DNA of 7,723 nucleotides. Source: Deferribacteres bacterium (GTDB lineage: Bacteria > Nitrospirota > Thermodesulfovibrionia > UBA6902). The notes under the pieces are model-generated. The model saw nothing but the letters and a program-made list of their open reading frames with translations. It was not told where the DNA came from and made no database searches. The stretch covers positions 1 to 7,723 of the forward strand of contig JAADFS010000161.1 in the NCBI GenBank assembly GCA_013152795.1, in the 5' to 3' direction. Shown one piece after another: positions 1 through 4,221 of the stretch (its first letter is position 1; every line of letters begins with the position of its first letter). The position numbers were made by a program, and so were the translations under genes.

Positions 1-99
1 ATCATCCACCCTCACACCTGCCATGGAGATAAGCTCTCTGCCTGCATCCGCCTGCGGGGGTTTTCTTACAGCGTCATATCTTTCTGCATCCCATCTCAT
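1..99 (-). CDS. N-terminus of a probable class I SAM-dependent methyltransferase (partial)
   Basis: The frame reads leftward from an ATG at 99-97 and runs off the window edge after 33 codons (MRWDAERYDAVRKPPQADAG, then RELISMAGVRVDD). A strong Shine-Dalgarno AGGAGG (complement of 106-111) lies six bases before the ATG, which fixes the start. The opening MxWDAExYD followed by a helix ending in a valine/aspartate-rich strand is the usual lead-in to the GxGxG SAM-binding motif of small type-11 methyltransferases, but that motif lies outside the window. The substrate is therefore unknown. The gene seems to be expressed from the promoter at 326-355 through the attenuator-like leader at 167-319. 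I am confident it is a real gene and moderately confident of the family. Confidence 0.65.
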   Translation of the reverse strand, partial: MRWDAERYDAVRKPPQADAGRELISMAGVRVDD

Positions 100-166
100 G
101 CCGCACCTCCTGAAGAAATTAAATACAATACGTTCATTTTTTATCTGCGGTGCTGAATTGCCGCAT

Positions 167-200
167 TAAAAAAGGCCACGGTGTTTGCTCCGTGGCCTTT
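167..200 (-). terminator. Perfect 11-bp intrinsic terminator hairpin in the methyltransferase leader
   Basis: On the minus strand AAAGGCCACGG (200-190), an 8-nt loop and CCGTGGCCTTT (181-171) form a perfect 11-bp stem. A run of T follows directly (complement of the A-run 168-173). The T-run is on the minus strand, so the terminator acts leftward. It lies about 70 bases upstream of the methyltransferase ATG and downstream of a minus-strand promoter, which places it inside that gene's leader, unless it ends a separate small RNA. Confidence 0.8.
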
Positions 201-319
201 GAGTTTCTTATGGATTTATATGCTCCCAGCTAACAGAATCCCCCTTCAGCCACGGTGCCTGGTGCAAGCCGTGCCGACTTAATAAGTTTCTCTGCTGGTA
301 TGAAATGATTGCAGGACAT
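167..319 (-). promoter_or_regulatory. Attenuator-like structured leader or small RNA of unknown class
   Basis: A minus-strand RNA starting near 319 and ending at the terminator T-run would be about 150 nt with no protein frame worth naming. Visible structure: a hairpin CACGG (273-269) / CCGTG (255-251) with a 13-nt loop; a weaker GGATT (241-237) / AATCC (216-212) helix; then the terminator. The segment CCGTGGC (255-249) is an exact 7-nt complement of GCCACGG (196-190), the 5' arm of the terminator. Two mutually exclusive folds are therefore possible: upstream hairpin plus terminator (off), or a 255-249/196-190 antiterminator (on). This is the architecture of a riboswitch or other attenuator, but I do not recognise the aptamer as any class I know. 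The alternative is a free-standing small RNA. Confidence 0.45.
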
Positions 320-325
320 GTCTCA

Positions 326-355
326 ATAATAAATCAGTTCAGTTTCCCGTGTCAA
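326..355 (-). promoter_or_regulatory. Sigma-70-type promoter for the leader and methyltransferase
   Basis: Reading leftward, a perfect -35 TTGACA (355-350) is followed by an 18-base spacer and a -10 TATTAT (331-326). The expected transcription start is near 319. It points to the structured leader and the methyltransferase gene. Confidence 0.65.
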
Positions 356-377
356 GGAGAATCGCATATTATTCCTG

Positions 378-418
378 ACTCACTTGAGTGGATATATGGT
401 ATAATAAAACTACCATAT
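378..418 (+). promoter_or_regulatory. Promoter and operator-like palindromes of the TumE/TumA locus
   Basis: TGGTATAAT at 397-405 is an exact extended -10 (TGn plus TATAAT at 400-405). There is no convincing -35 at normal spacing, as expected for an extended -10 promoter. Two palindromes overlap it: ACTCA-ct-TGAGT (378-389), and ATATGGTA (394-401) facing TACCATAT (411-418) across nine bases, so the -10 and the start codon sit within one inverted repeat. Toxin-antitoxin operons are commonly autoregulated at such sites, so these are candidate binding sites for the winged-helix antitoxin. The expected start near 412 leaves a leader of only about five bases before the ATG at 417. Confidence 0.55.
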
Positions 419-548
419 GAAAGCGGAACTTGTTTTTCATGATAAAGTTGTGGGGCGGGACAACAGTATAGTTGAGGTCAAAATATGGTCTGTAGACAAG
501 CTGTTTGAAGATTTTTATAATGACCTCGGGAGGTTCAAGAAAAGATGA
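417..548 (+). pseudogene. Internally deleted TumE-family (DUF6516) toxin remnant, 43 codons
   Basis: The short frame reads MKAELVFHDKVVGRDNSIVE followed by VKIWSVDKLFEDFYNDLGRFKKR. Residues 1-26 match the usual N-terminus of TumE-type toxins (MKAxLVxxxKVVxxDGxIxExxIW). Residues 27-43 match the usual C-terminal helix (VxxLxxDFxxDVxRxxx). Family members are roughly 90-110 residues; the whole middle, including the conserved YDN...KGHHRH-like region, is absent, yet the frame stays open. The simplest reading is an in-frame deletion that probably removed toxin activity. The stop overlaps the antitoxin start as ATGA (545-548), so translation of this frame may still couple to the antitoxin. There is no Shine-Dalgarno, consistent with a near-leaderless transcript. 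The assignment rests on remembered family sequences and on the diagnostic partner gene. Confidence 0.65.
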
Positions 549-922
549 GAGTCAAGAATGTGACTATTGGAATAAAAAGCGTTGAAGAAATGCTTGATGA
601 AGCAAAAGGAGTCATGAAAAGCCTTGAACGCGGGAAAAAGGTCGGCAGGAAAAAAGCCGGTGTTTACTTTGAAAACCTTGAAACGATGAGAAAGGCCATC
701 ACTGTGGAAAGACTCAAGATACTCAGGGTCATCAAGGCGAAACAGCCAGCGTCTGTTTACAGACTTGCCAAGATACTTAACCGCAACCTCAAAAATGTTT
801 CAGATGATGTCCGTTATCTTGCTGAGCTGGGCCTTATCGAACTGGAAAAAACAAAGAATGGCAGGGAGAAGACAACACCAACGGTAAACTATGATAAAAT
901 TCTGCTTGAAATCCCGCTATGA
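545..922 (+). CDS. TumA/HVO_A0114-family winged-helix antitoxin and regulator
   Basis: The 125-residue protein fits the putative DNA-binding antitoxin paired with TumE-type toxins. Its N-terminal part (about 1-50) contains the family-like MRVKNVTIGI...VEEMLDEAKGVMKSLERGKK segment and FENLETMRKAIT. Residues 52-101 form a winged helix-turn-helix (TVERLKILRVIKAKQPASVY, RLAKILNRNLKNVSDDVRYL, AELGLIELEK), much like an ArsR/MarR-type fold. The C-terminus ends VNYDKILLEIPL. It likely binds the palindromes at 378-418 and neutralises the toxin. The length is normal and no key part seems missing, in contrast to the toxin upstream. The start codon overlaps the upstream stop (ATGA), a classic translational coupling arrangement. 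No terminator is obvious after it; a repeat fragment begins nine bases downstream. Confidence 0.75.
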   Translation: MRVKNVTIGIKSVEEMLDEAKGVMKSLERGKKVGRKKAGVYFENLETMRKAITVERLKILRVIKAKQPASVYRLAKILNRNLKNVSDDVRYLAELGLIELEKTKNGREKTTPTVNYDKILLEIPL

Positions 923-930
923 CTCCACCT

Positions 931-960
931 GCATAAAAGACCGGCGGCGGGGCAGGAGAA
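931..960 (+). repeat. Partial, diverged copy of the GCATAAAA/GGGGCAG repeat (copy D)
   Basis: GCATAAAA at 931-938 and GGCGGGGCAGGAG-like sequence after it resemble the left half of copy A (GCATAAAATACTGCCGGCGGGGCAGAGGAG). It lies between the antitoxin stop and the 3' end of tRNA-Leu, so the tRNA is flanked by same-orientation copies D and A. The match is short and imperfect. Confidence 0.45.
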
Positions 961-962
961 GT

Positions 963-1047
963 TGGTGCGAGAGAGGGGAGTTGAACCCCTACGGGTTGCC
1001 CCACTGGATCCTAAGTCCAGCGCGTCTGCCGGTTCCGCCACTCTCGC
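963..1047 (-). tRNA. tRNA-Leu (anticodon UAG)
   Basis: The minus strand gives a complete type II tRNA. The acceptor stem pairs GCGAGAG (1047-1041) with CTCTCGC (973-967), followed by an encoded ACCA end (966-963). The anticodon stem CTGGA/TCCAG encloses the loop CTTAGGA, giving anticodon TAG at 1013-1011 (reads CUA/CUG leucine codons). There is a long variable arm (GGG...CCC) and a T arm GGGG-TTCAACT-CCCC. The long variable arm together with the anticodon identifies leucine. The 3' CCA is encoded rather than added. A TATTAT box (1070-1065) just upstream may be its -10, although no good -35 is visible. Confidence 0.95.
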
Positions 1048-1069
1048 GTATTTTTTTACATTCAATAAT

Positions 1070-1142
1070 AGTGGCATAAAATACTGCCGGCGGGGCAGAG
1101 GAGTCTGCCGGGAAAGCTTTATCTGCGATTCCACTCACCCCC
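1070..1142 (+). repeat. Interspersed intergenic repeat, full-length copy A
   Basis: A 56-bp core (1074-1129) begins GCATAAAATACTGCCGG and ends CTTTATCTGCGAT. It matches the reverse complement of 1474-1529 at 55 of 56 positions by eye; the difference is G versus A in CTGCC(G/A)GGAAAG. The core contains a hairpin GGCAGA-ggag-TCTGCC and two direct copies of CTGCCGG (1084-1090 and 1105-1111). Homology to copy C continues through GATTCCAYTCACCCCC. The GCATAAAA end abuts the upstream region of tRNA-Leu, so on the minus strand the repeat leads into that gene. Confidence 0.85.
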
Positions 1143-1268
1143 TTGCCTGCTGCCCATTTTAAAGGATTTTTCACCACCCGGTCAAGCACGGCGCCGGGAA
1201 TGAGCCGCTGAACTGTTATTAAAACAATGCCCTGTTGTATACTTAAATACAAAAATAACCTTAATGTT
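1143..1268. other. Gene-less spacer between repeat copies A and E
   Basis: I see no gene here. The only local structure is a 6-bp inverted repeat TTGTAT (1235-1240) / ATACAA (1247-1252). Open frames crossing this stretch run into the repeat and the tRNA, and their translations resemble no protein family I know. Confidence 0.5.
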
Positions 1269-1315
1269 GCATAAAGAGGCAGAGGAGTCTGCCGGAAAAC
1301 CTTTATAAAGCGATA
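1269..1315 (+). repeat. Interspersed repeat, shortened copy E
   Basis: It begins GCATAAAG and shares GGCAGAGGAGTCTGCCGG with copy A exactly, then diverges (AAAACCTTTATAAAGCGATA against GAAAGCTTTATCTGCGAT). It lacks the ATACTGCCGGCGG part of copy A. It has the same orientation as A and is inverted relative to B, so E and B form imperfect terminal inverted repeats around 1269-1529. Confidence 0.75.
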
Positions 1316-1370
1316 GGATATTGGAAATATGTTTTTGTTGCAGGAAATATTGATTGGATAATTCCCCCGG

Positions 1371-1425
1371 CCCCTCTTAACCTAAGAGGGGAGATATTTA
1401 CTCCTCCCCTTAGGTTAAGGGGAGG
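1371..1425. repeat. Pair of perfect G/C-rich palindromes
   Basis: Arm CCCCTCTTA (1371-1379) pairs with TAAGAGGGG (1383-1391) across 3 nt. Arm CCTCCCCTTA (1403-1412) pairs with TAAGGGGAGG (1416-1425) across 3 nt. The two palindromes are also near-complementary to each other, so a single larger stem is possible. CCCCTCC...TTA...GGGGAGG units of this kind are widespread intergenic repeats in many bacterial genomes. Confidence 0.8.
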
Positions 1426-1473
1426 TTGGGAGGGGTTACTTTGAATATGTCGTGCAGAATATTTCCTGAAGGT

Positions 1474-1536
1474 ATCGCAGATAAAGCTTTCCTGGCAGAC
1501 TCCTCTGCCCCGCCGGCAGTATTTTATGCTACTGTA
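1474..1536 (-). repeat. Interspersed repeat, full-length copy B (inverted relative to A)
   Basis: The reverse complement of 1474-1529 equals copy A except for one base. Homology to other copies extends outward: the RC begins CTTACAGTAGCATAA and copy C begins CTTACAGTGGCATAA. The outer end reads directly into the ribosome-binding region of the small membrane protein at 1560. The sequence TTATCCTTACAGTA (reverse complement of 1531-1544) recurs upstream of pmbA at 3195-3208. Confidence 0.85.
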
Positions 1537-1559
1537 AGGATAATGGAGAGAAAAGACCG

Positions 1560-1820
1560 TTGAGAAAAAAAGATCATTTTGTGGTTAAGTCCCTCAAGCA
1601 GGCCAAGCGGATCATCGTGCTTGTGATAGGGTTGACCGTGCTGCTTTTCGGCGCGGCGATGCTGTTTCTTCCGGGCCCCGGCCTGGCCACAATTGTTATA
1701 GGGCTTGCATTGCTCGGAACAGAATTTGTATGGGCGCGGAAACTGATGAAACGTTTTGAAAGACATGCAAGCAGCTTAAAAAATTCCCTGATGAACAATT
1801 TCCATAAGACAAAGGATTAG
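1560..1820 (+). CDS. Small PGPGW-type transmembrane protein
   Basis: This 86-residue protein has a basic N-terminus, a first hydrophobic helix at about 17-37 and the signature LPGPGLATIVIGLALLGTEF at 37-56, which starts the second helix, followed by a basic amphipathic tail. The PGPG(W/L) turn between two short helices is the hallmark of the Transmemb_PGPGW family of small inner-membrane proteins; no biochemical function is established that I know of. The start is a TTG at 1560-1562, supported by GGAGAG at 1545-1550. A GTG at residue 8 is the alternative. A six-codon frame ATG...CGT-TGA (1543-1563) overlaps the TTG as TTGA and might couple translation. The gene follows repeat copy B directly. 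Confidence 0.8.
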   Translation: MRKKDHFVVKSLKQAKRIIVLVIGLTVLLFGAAMLFLPGPGLATIVIGLALLGTEFVWARKLMKRFERHASSLKNSLMNNFHKTKD

Positions 1821-1834
1821 CCTGATTTTCAGGC
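1820..1834. other. Short palindrome joining two convergent gene ends
   Basis: GCCTGA-ttt-TCAGGC overlaps the last base of the plus-strand stop (1818-1820) and covers the minus-strand stop (1829-1831) of pmbA. Only eight bases separate the two convergent stops. The palindrome lacks a clear T-run, so it may be a weak bidirectional 3'-end structure. Confidence 0.4.
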
Positions 1835-3181
1835 GCTGACGTCCATATCACCTATCAGAAGGCTGGGCGAGCCGATATTACCGTAAAACCTCAGGTCGTT
1901 TCCGACTCCCTCCACCTTTCTGAACATATCAAGGATGTTGCCGGAGATAACGGCCTCCTTTACCGGATAAACCGTTTCGCCGTTTTCTATCCACTGCCCT
2001 GAGATGCCCACTGAAAAATCCCCTGACACGGGATTGGCCGTATGCACCCCCATGGCCCCGAGTATCAGGATGCCCCGCGAGAGCGACTTCACCATGTCAT
2101 CACCGGATTTACCGCCGTCCGGCTTTATATAAAAGTTTGTCACGTCTATTCCGGGAAGGCTCTTGAAGCTTCCCCTTGAGGCGTTGCCTGTGGAGGCGGT
2201 GTTGTCCTTGGCGGCAGTATATGTATTATGTATGAAGCCCCTGAGCACGCCGCCTGATACCAGCGTCTTATTCGCAACAGGCACCCCCTCGTCATCAACG
2301 GGTCTGGTGCCTGTCCTCCAGGCCATGGTGCCGTCATCTATTATGTCCAGAAGCGGGCTGACGACCTCCTGTCCGGACTTTCCGGCAAGAAAGGAGCGCT
2401 GCTTCTGTACCGCCTCGGCCGACAGGGATGCACTCAGTATCTCAAGGAACTCCACGGCAACGAAGGGGGCAAGTATCACCGGTATCTTCACAGGAGAGAT
2501 CCTGACGGAGCCGAGGAGTTCCAGCGCCCTTTTTGACGCCCCTTCACCCACTGATTTTATGTCTATATCGCTCAATCTCCGGCTGCCCGCATAATCCCAG
2601 CCCATCTGGCTGTCACCATCCCTATCTGTAGCAACGGCCGTTACATGAGCTGAATAATAAGTGGCCTCATAAGCGGCGTTGACCCCCTTTGAATTGACAA
2701 TCACGGTCTTTCCCGCACCGGCGCTCACCGCCGCCTTTCTGACCTTTTTTATCCTCTCATCATAAGAAAGGGCGCTGTCCTCAAGCAGTATCGCATCCCT
2801 GATTACATCCCCTTCATCGATACTGTTTATCTTTTCGTCAAAAACCAGGACATCGCCTGGAGGCATATAATCGGGAATACCGGTATACTCATCGGCAGCC
2901 GTCCATTCAGAGCCCTGCACGGCCTCATCTATTGTCCTGTCGATTTCCTTGCGGCATGAGCCGATGCCGGCAGGCATGGTCATAAAGGCAAAACCGAGTT
3001 TGCGCCTCCTGATAACCTTAAGCGACAGGCCGAAGCCGCGCGAGACCTCCATGGCCTCCACCCTGCCGTCCTTGGCCTCCACCGAGATTCCCTGGGAGCT
3101 TTTTACAAAAACCTCCGCTGCCGTACATCCCCTGTTCAGCGCCTTTCTGACGATATCTGCTGCAACTTCCTGTGCTTCCAT
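1829..3181 (-). CDS. pmbA: TldE/PmbA-type subunit of the TldD/TldE metalloprotease
   Basis: The 450-residue protein has the TldD/PmbA layout: an N-terminal domain (MEAQEVAADIVRKALNRGCT, AAEVFVKSSQGISVEAKDGR) and a C-terminal domain ending with NPVSGDFSVGISGQWIENGE, then YPVKEAVISGNILDMFRKVEGVGNDL and GNIGSPSLLIGDMDVSA, which is characteristic of PmbA/TldE. No HExxxH zinc motif is visible, as expected for the non-catalytic TldE half; TldD carries the metal site. In other bacteria the heterodimer trims unfolded or modified peptides such as microcin precursors in the cytoplasm. A TldD gene is not in this window. The ATG at 3181-3179 is preceded by AAGGAGG (3193-3187) at a five-base spacing. It may be the distal gene of the nfeD-SPFH transcript or have its own promoter in the repeat-rich gap. 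Confidence 0.9.
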   Translation of the reverse strand: MEAQEVAADIVRKALNRGCTAAEVFVKSSQGISVEAKDGRVEAMEVSRGFGLSLKVIRRRKLGFAFMTMPAGIGSCRKEIDRTIDEAVQGSEWTAADEYTGIPDYMPPGDVLVFDEKINSIDEGDVIRDAILLEDSALSYDERIKKVRKAAVSAGAGKTVIVNSKGVNAAYEATYYSAHVTAVATDRDGDSQMGWDYAGSRRLSDIDIKSVGEGASKRALELLGSVRISPVKIPVILAPFVAVEFLEILSASLSAEAVQKQRSFLAGKSGQEVVSPLLDIIDDGTMAWRTGTRPVDDEGVPVANKTLVSGGVLRGFIHNTYTAAKDNTASTGNASRGSFKSLPGIDVTNFYIKPDGGKSGDDMVKSLSRGILILGAMGVHTANPVSGDFSVGISGQWIENGETVYPVKEAVISGNILDMFRKVEGVGNDLRFYGNIGSPSLLIGDMDVSA

Positions 3182-3194
3182 TGTTTCCTCCTTC

Positions 3195-3229
3195 TTATCC
3201 TTACAGTACAGTGGGCATTAAAATTACCG
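3195..3229 (+). repeat. Degenerate repeat fragment upstream of pmbA (copy G)
   Basis: TTATCCTTACAGTA at 3195-3208 is identical to the outer flank of copy B, followed by GGGCATTAAAATTACCGG, a degenerate version of GGCATAAAATACTGCCGG. It abuts the pmbA Shine-Dalgarno. The similarity is short, so the identification is tentative. Confidence 0.4.
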
Positions 3230-3280
3230 GTGTGCAAAGGGTGCAGTTGTCAGGGTGCAGGGTGCAGAAAAAATGTAATC

Positions 3281-3336
3281 TTACAGTGGCATAACATACT
3301 ACCGGGAAAGCTTTATCTGCGATTCCATTCACCCCC
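3281..3336 (+). repeat. Interspersed repeat, internally deleted copy C
   Basis: TTACAGTGGCATAACATACTACCGGGAAAG... follows copy A closely, through GCTTTATCTGCGATTCCATTCACCCCC, but lacks the hairpin-forming 21 bp. In copy A that block is bounded by direct repeats CTGCCGG, so C looks like a slippage deletion product. On the minus strand the GCATAA end leads toward pmbA. Confidence 0.75.
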
Positions 3337-3352
3337 ACCCCGTCCCTCCCCC
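3332..3352 (-). other. Short-loop G-quadruplex motif on the mRNA strand
   Basis: On the minus strand four G-runs follow each other: GGGGG, A, GGG, AC, GGGG, T, GGGGG (3352 down to 3332). Loops of 1, 2 and 1 nt meet the strict three-tetrad definition. The minus strand is the sense strand of the flanking SPFH and pmbA genes, so the motif would be present in a read-through RNA. The same bases can instead form the 3344-3366 hairpin. Confidence 0.65.
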
Positions 3353-3416
3353 GTCAAGGGGGAGGGGGAACAGGACTTTATTCTGCACCCTGACAACTGC
3401 ACCCTGCACCCTGAGG

Positions 3417-4193
3417 TTAAGCCTCCCCCGCTTCCTTCTGGGCCTTCCTGAAAAAGGGTTCAAACAGGTCGATCGGTATGGGGAATATCGTGGTTGAACT
3501 CTTGTCGGATGCCACCTCGGTCAGGGTCTGGAGGAATCTGAGCTGTATGGCGGTCGGTTGGGTCCCGATTATCTCAGCCGCCTGTGCGAGTTTCTGTGAT
3601 GCCTGGAATTCCCCTTCCGCGTGAATGACCTTGGCCCTTCTCTCGCGCTCTGCCTCTGCCTGCCTGGCGATCGCCCTTTGCATCTCGATCGGCAGATCAA
3701 CATTCTTGACTTCCACTGTTGTAACCTTTACGCCCCACGGCTCTGTCTGTTCGTCTATGATCTTCTGGAGCTGGGCATTCAGTTCATCCCTCTTGGCCAG
3801 CAGGTCGTCGAGGTTGCTCTGGCCGAGCACGCTCCTGAGGGTTGTCTGTGATATGAGGGAGGTTGCATACTCGAAGTCCTGGACATCCGTTATTGCCTTT
3901 GTGGGGTCGACAACCCTGAAGTAAACGACTGCGTTGACCTTTACGGTTACATTGTCCTTCGTGATTATGTCCTGTGAGGGCACATCCATCGTGATCGTGC
4001 GCAGGCTGACCTTCACAAGCTTGTCAATGACCGGCCAGATAATGACAAGGCCCGGCCCCTTGACCGGAATCAGCCTGCCGAGCCTGAATACCACCCCTCT
4101 CTCGTATTCACGAAGCACCTTGATTGCACTTGAGATAAAAAAGATTATCAGAAGAACCGCCAGTACGAGCCCTGAAAAACCTATCTGTATCAT
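3417..4193 (-). CDS. Slipin/stomatin-like SPFH-domain membrane protein
   Basis: The 258-residue protein has one N-terminal hydrophobic segment (about 5-27), then the slipin core EYERGVVFRLGRLIPVKGPG and VDKLVKVSLRTITMDVPSQD, continuing ITKDNVTVKVNAVVYFRVVDPTKAI. A stretch rich in Ala, Glu and Arg (about 178-215, RQAEAERERRAKVIHAEGEF) is typical of the SPFH coiled coil. The end IFPIPIDLFEPF is also common in the bacterial slipins paired with NfeD. SPFH proteins oligomerise in the inner membrane and organise microdomains; members of this subgroup are cleaved by or regulate their NfeD protease partner. The gene follows nfeD by 28 bases and has a good Shine-Dalgarno AGGAGG (4206-4201) seven bases before its ATG, so the two form one operon. 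Confidence 0.92.
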   Translation of the reverse strand: MIQIGFSGLVLAVLLIIFFISSAIKVLREYERGVVFRLGRLIPVKGPGLVIIWPVIDKLVKVSLRTITMDVPSQDIITKDNVTVKVNAVVYFRVVDPTKAITDVQDFEYATSLISQTTLRSVLGQSNLDDLLAKRDELNAQLQKIIDEQTEPWGVKVTTVEVKNVDLPIEMQRAIARQAEAERERRAKVIHAEGEFQASQKLAQAAEIIGTQPTAIQLRFLQTLTEVASDKSSTTIFPIPIDLFEPFFRKAQKEAGEA

Positions 4194-4221
4194 TTTTTCC
4201 CCTCCTTTGTTTTATCTTCAG

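Larger units (their letters stand above)
1269..1529. mobile_element. MITE-like element with nested inverted repeats, no coding capacity
   Basis: The segment begins GCATAAA and ends TTTATGC. Imperfect inverted terminal copies of about 50 bp (E at 1269-1315, B at 1474-1529) surround further inverted arms: CAGGAAATATT (1341-1351) against AATATTTCCTG (1458-1468), and two G/C-rich palindromes at 1371-1391 and 1403-1425. No transposase frame is present and I see no clear target-site duplication. The layout resembles a non-autonomous miniature element or an intergenic REP/BIME-type unit; which of these cannot be decided from one locus. Confidence 0.5.
3239..3404. repeat. Composite repeat with 22-bp perfect inverted ends
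   Basis: The 22 bp at 3239-3260 is the exact reverse complement of 3383-3404; both are built from the heptamer GGGTGCA / TGCACCC, with extra heptamer copies adjoining each (to 3267 and 3413). Inside lie repeat copy C, a G-quadruplex motif and a 9-bp hairpin CCCTCCCCC (3344-3352) / GGGGGAGGG (3358-3366). There is no coding capacity. The composite begins directly after the stop codon of the SPFH gene (3417-3419 on the minus strand), separating it from pmbA by about 235 bases. Confidence 0.7.

Noticed and set aside
167..330. 6S RNA (ssrS) as the identity of the minus-strand leader; the segment TTTCATACCA also occurs in E. coli 6S RNA as I recall it.
   Set aside because: The predicted RNA is about 150 nt, including a terminator, and I could not draw the long rod with a central bubble. 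A ten-base match is easily chance. A model search could reopen this.
989..1252. Minus-strand open frame of 87 codons crossing the spacer, repeat A and the tRNA.
   Set aside because: It runs antisense-free through tRNA-Leu and the repeat, has no recognisable domain or ribosome-binding site, and is explained by the repeat lacking stops in that frame.
1491..1512. Sigma-54 promoter (GG...GC) inside the repeat.
   Set aside because: The spacing between GG and GC is 11 instead of the required 10 bases and the flanking bases do not fit.
923..1559. CRISPR array, because of repeated units in the intergenic region.
   Set aside because: The copies are few, irregularly spaced, in both orientations and unequal in length, with no cas gene nearby.
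1474..1563. Open frame through repeat B (GIADKAFLADSSAPPAVFYA...) as a coding repeat or leader peptide.
   Set aside because: The same peptide arises from copy A on the other strand, but no start and ribosome-binding site precede it; it is more simply a stop-free reading of a noncoding repeat.
2163..2594. Plus-strand 143-codon frame and other long antisense frames within pmbA, nfeD, queE and bioF.
   Set aside because: They lie opposite strongly recognised genes, lack ribosome-binding sites and show no family resemblance; they are shadows of codon bias.
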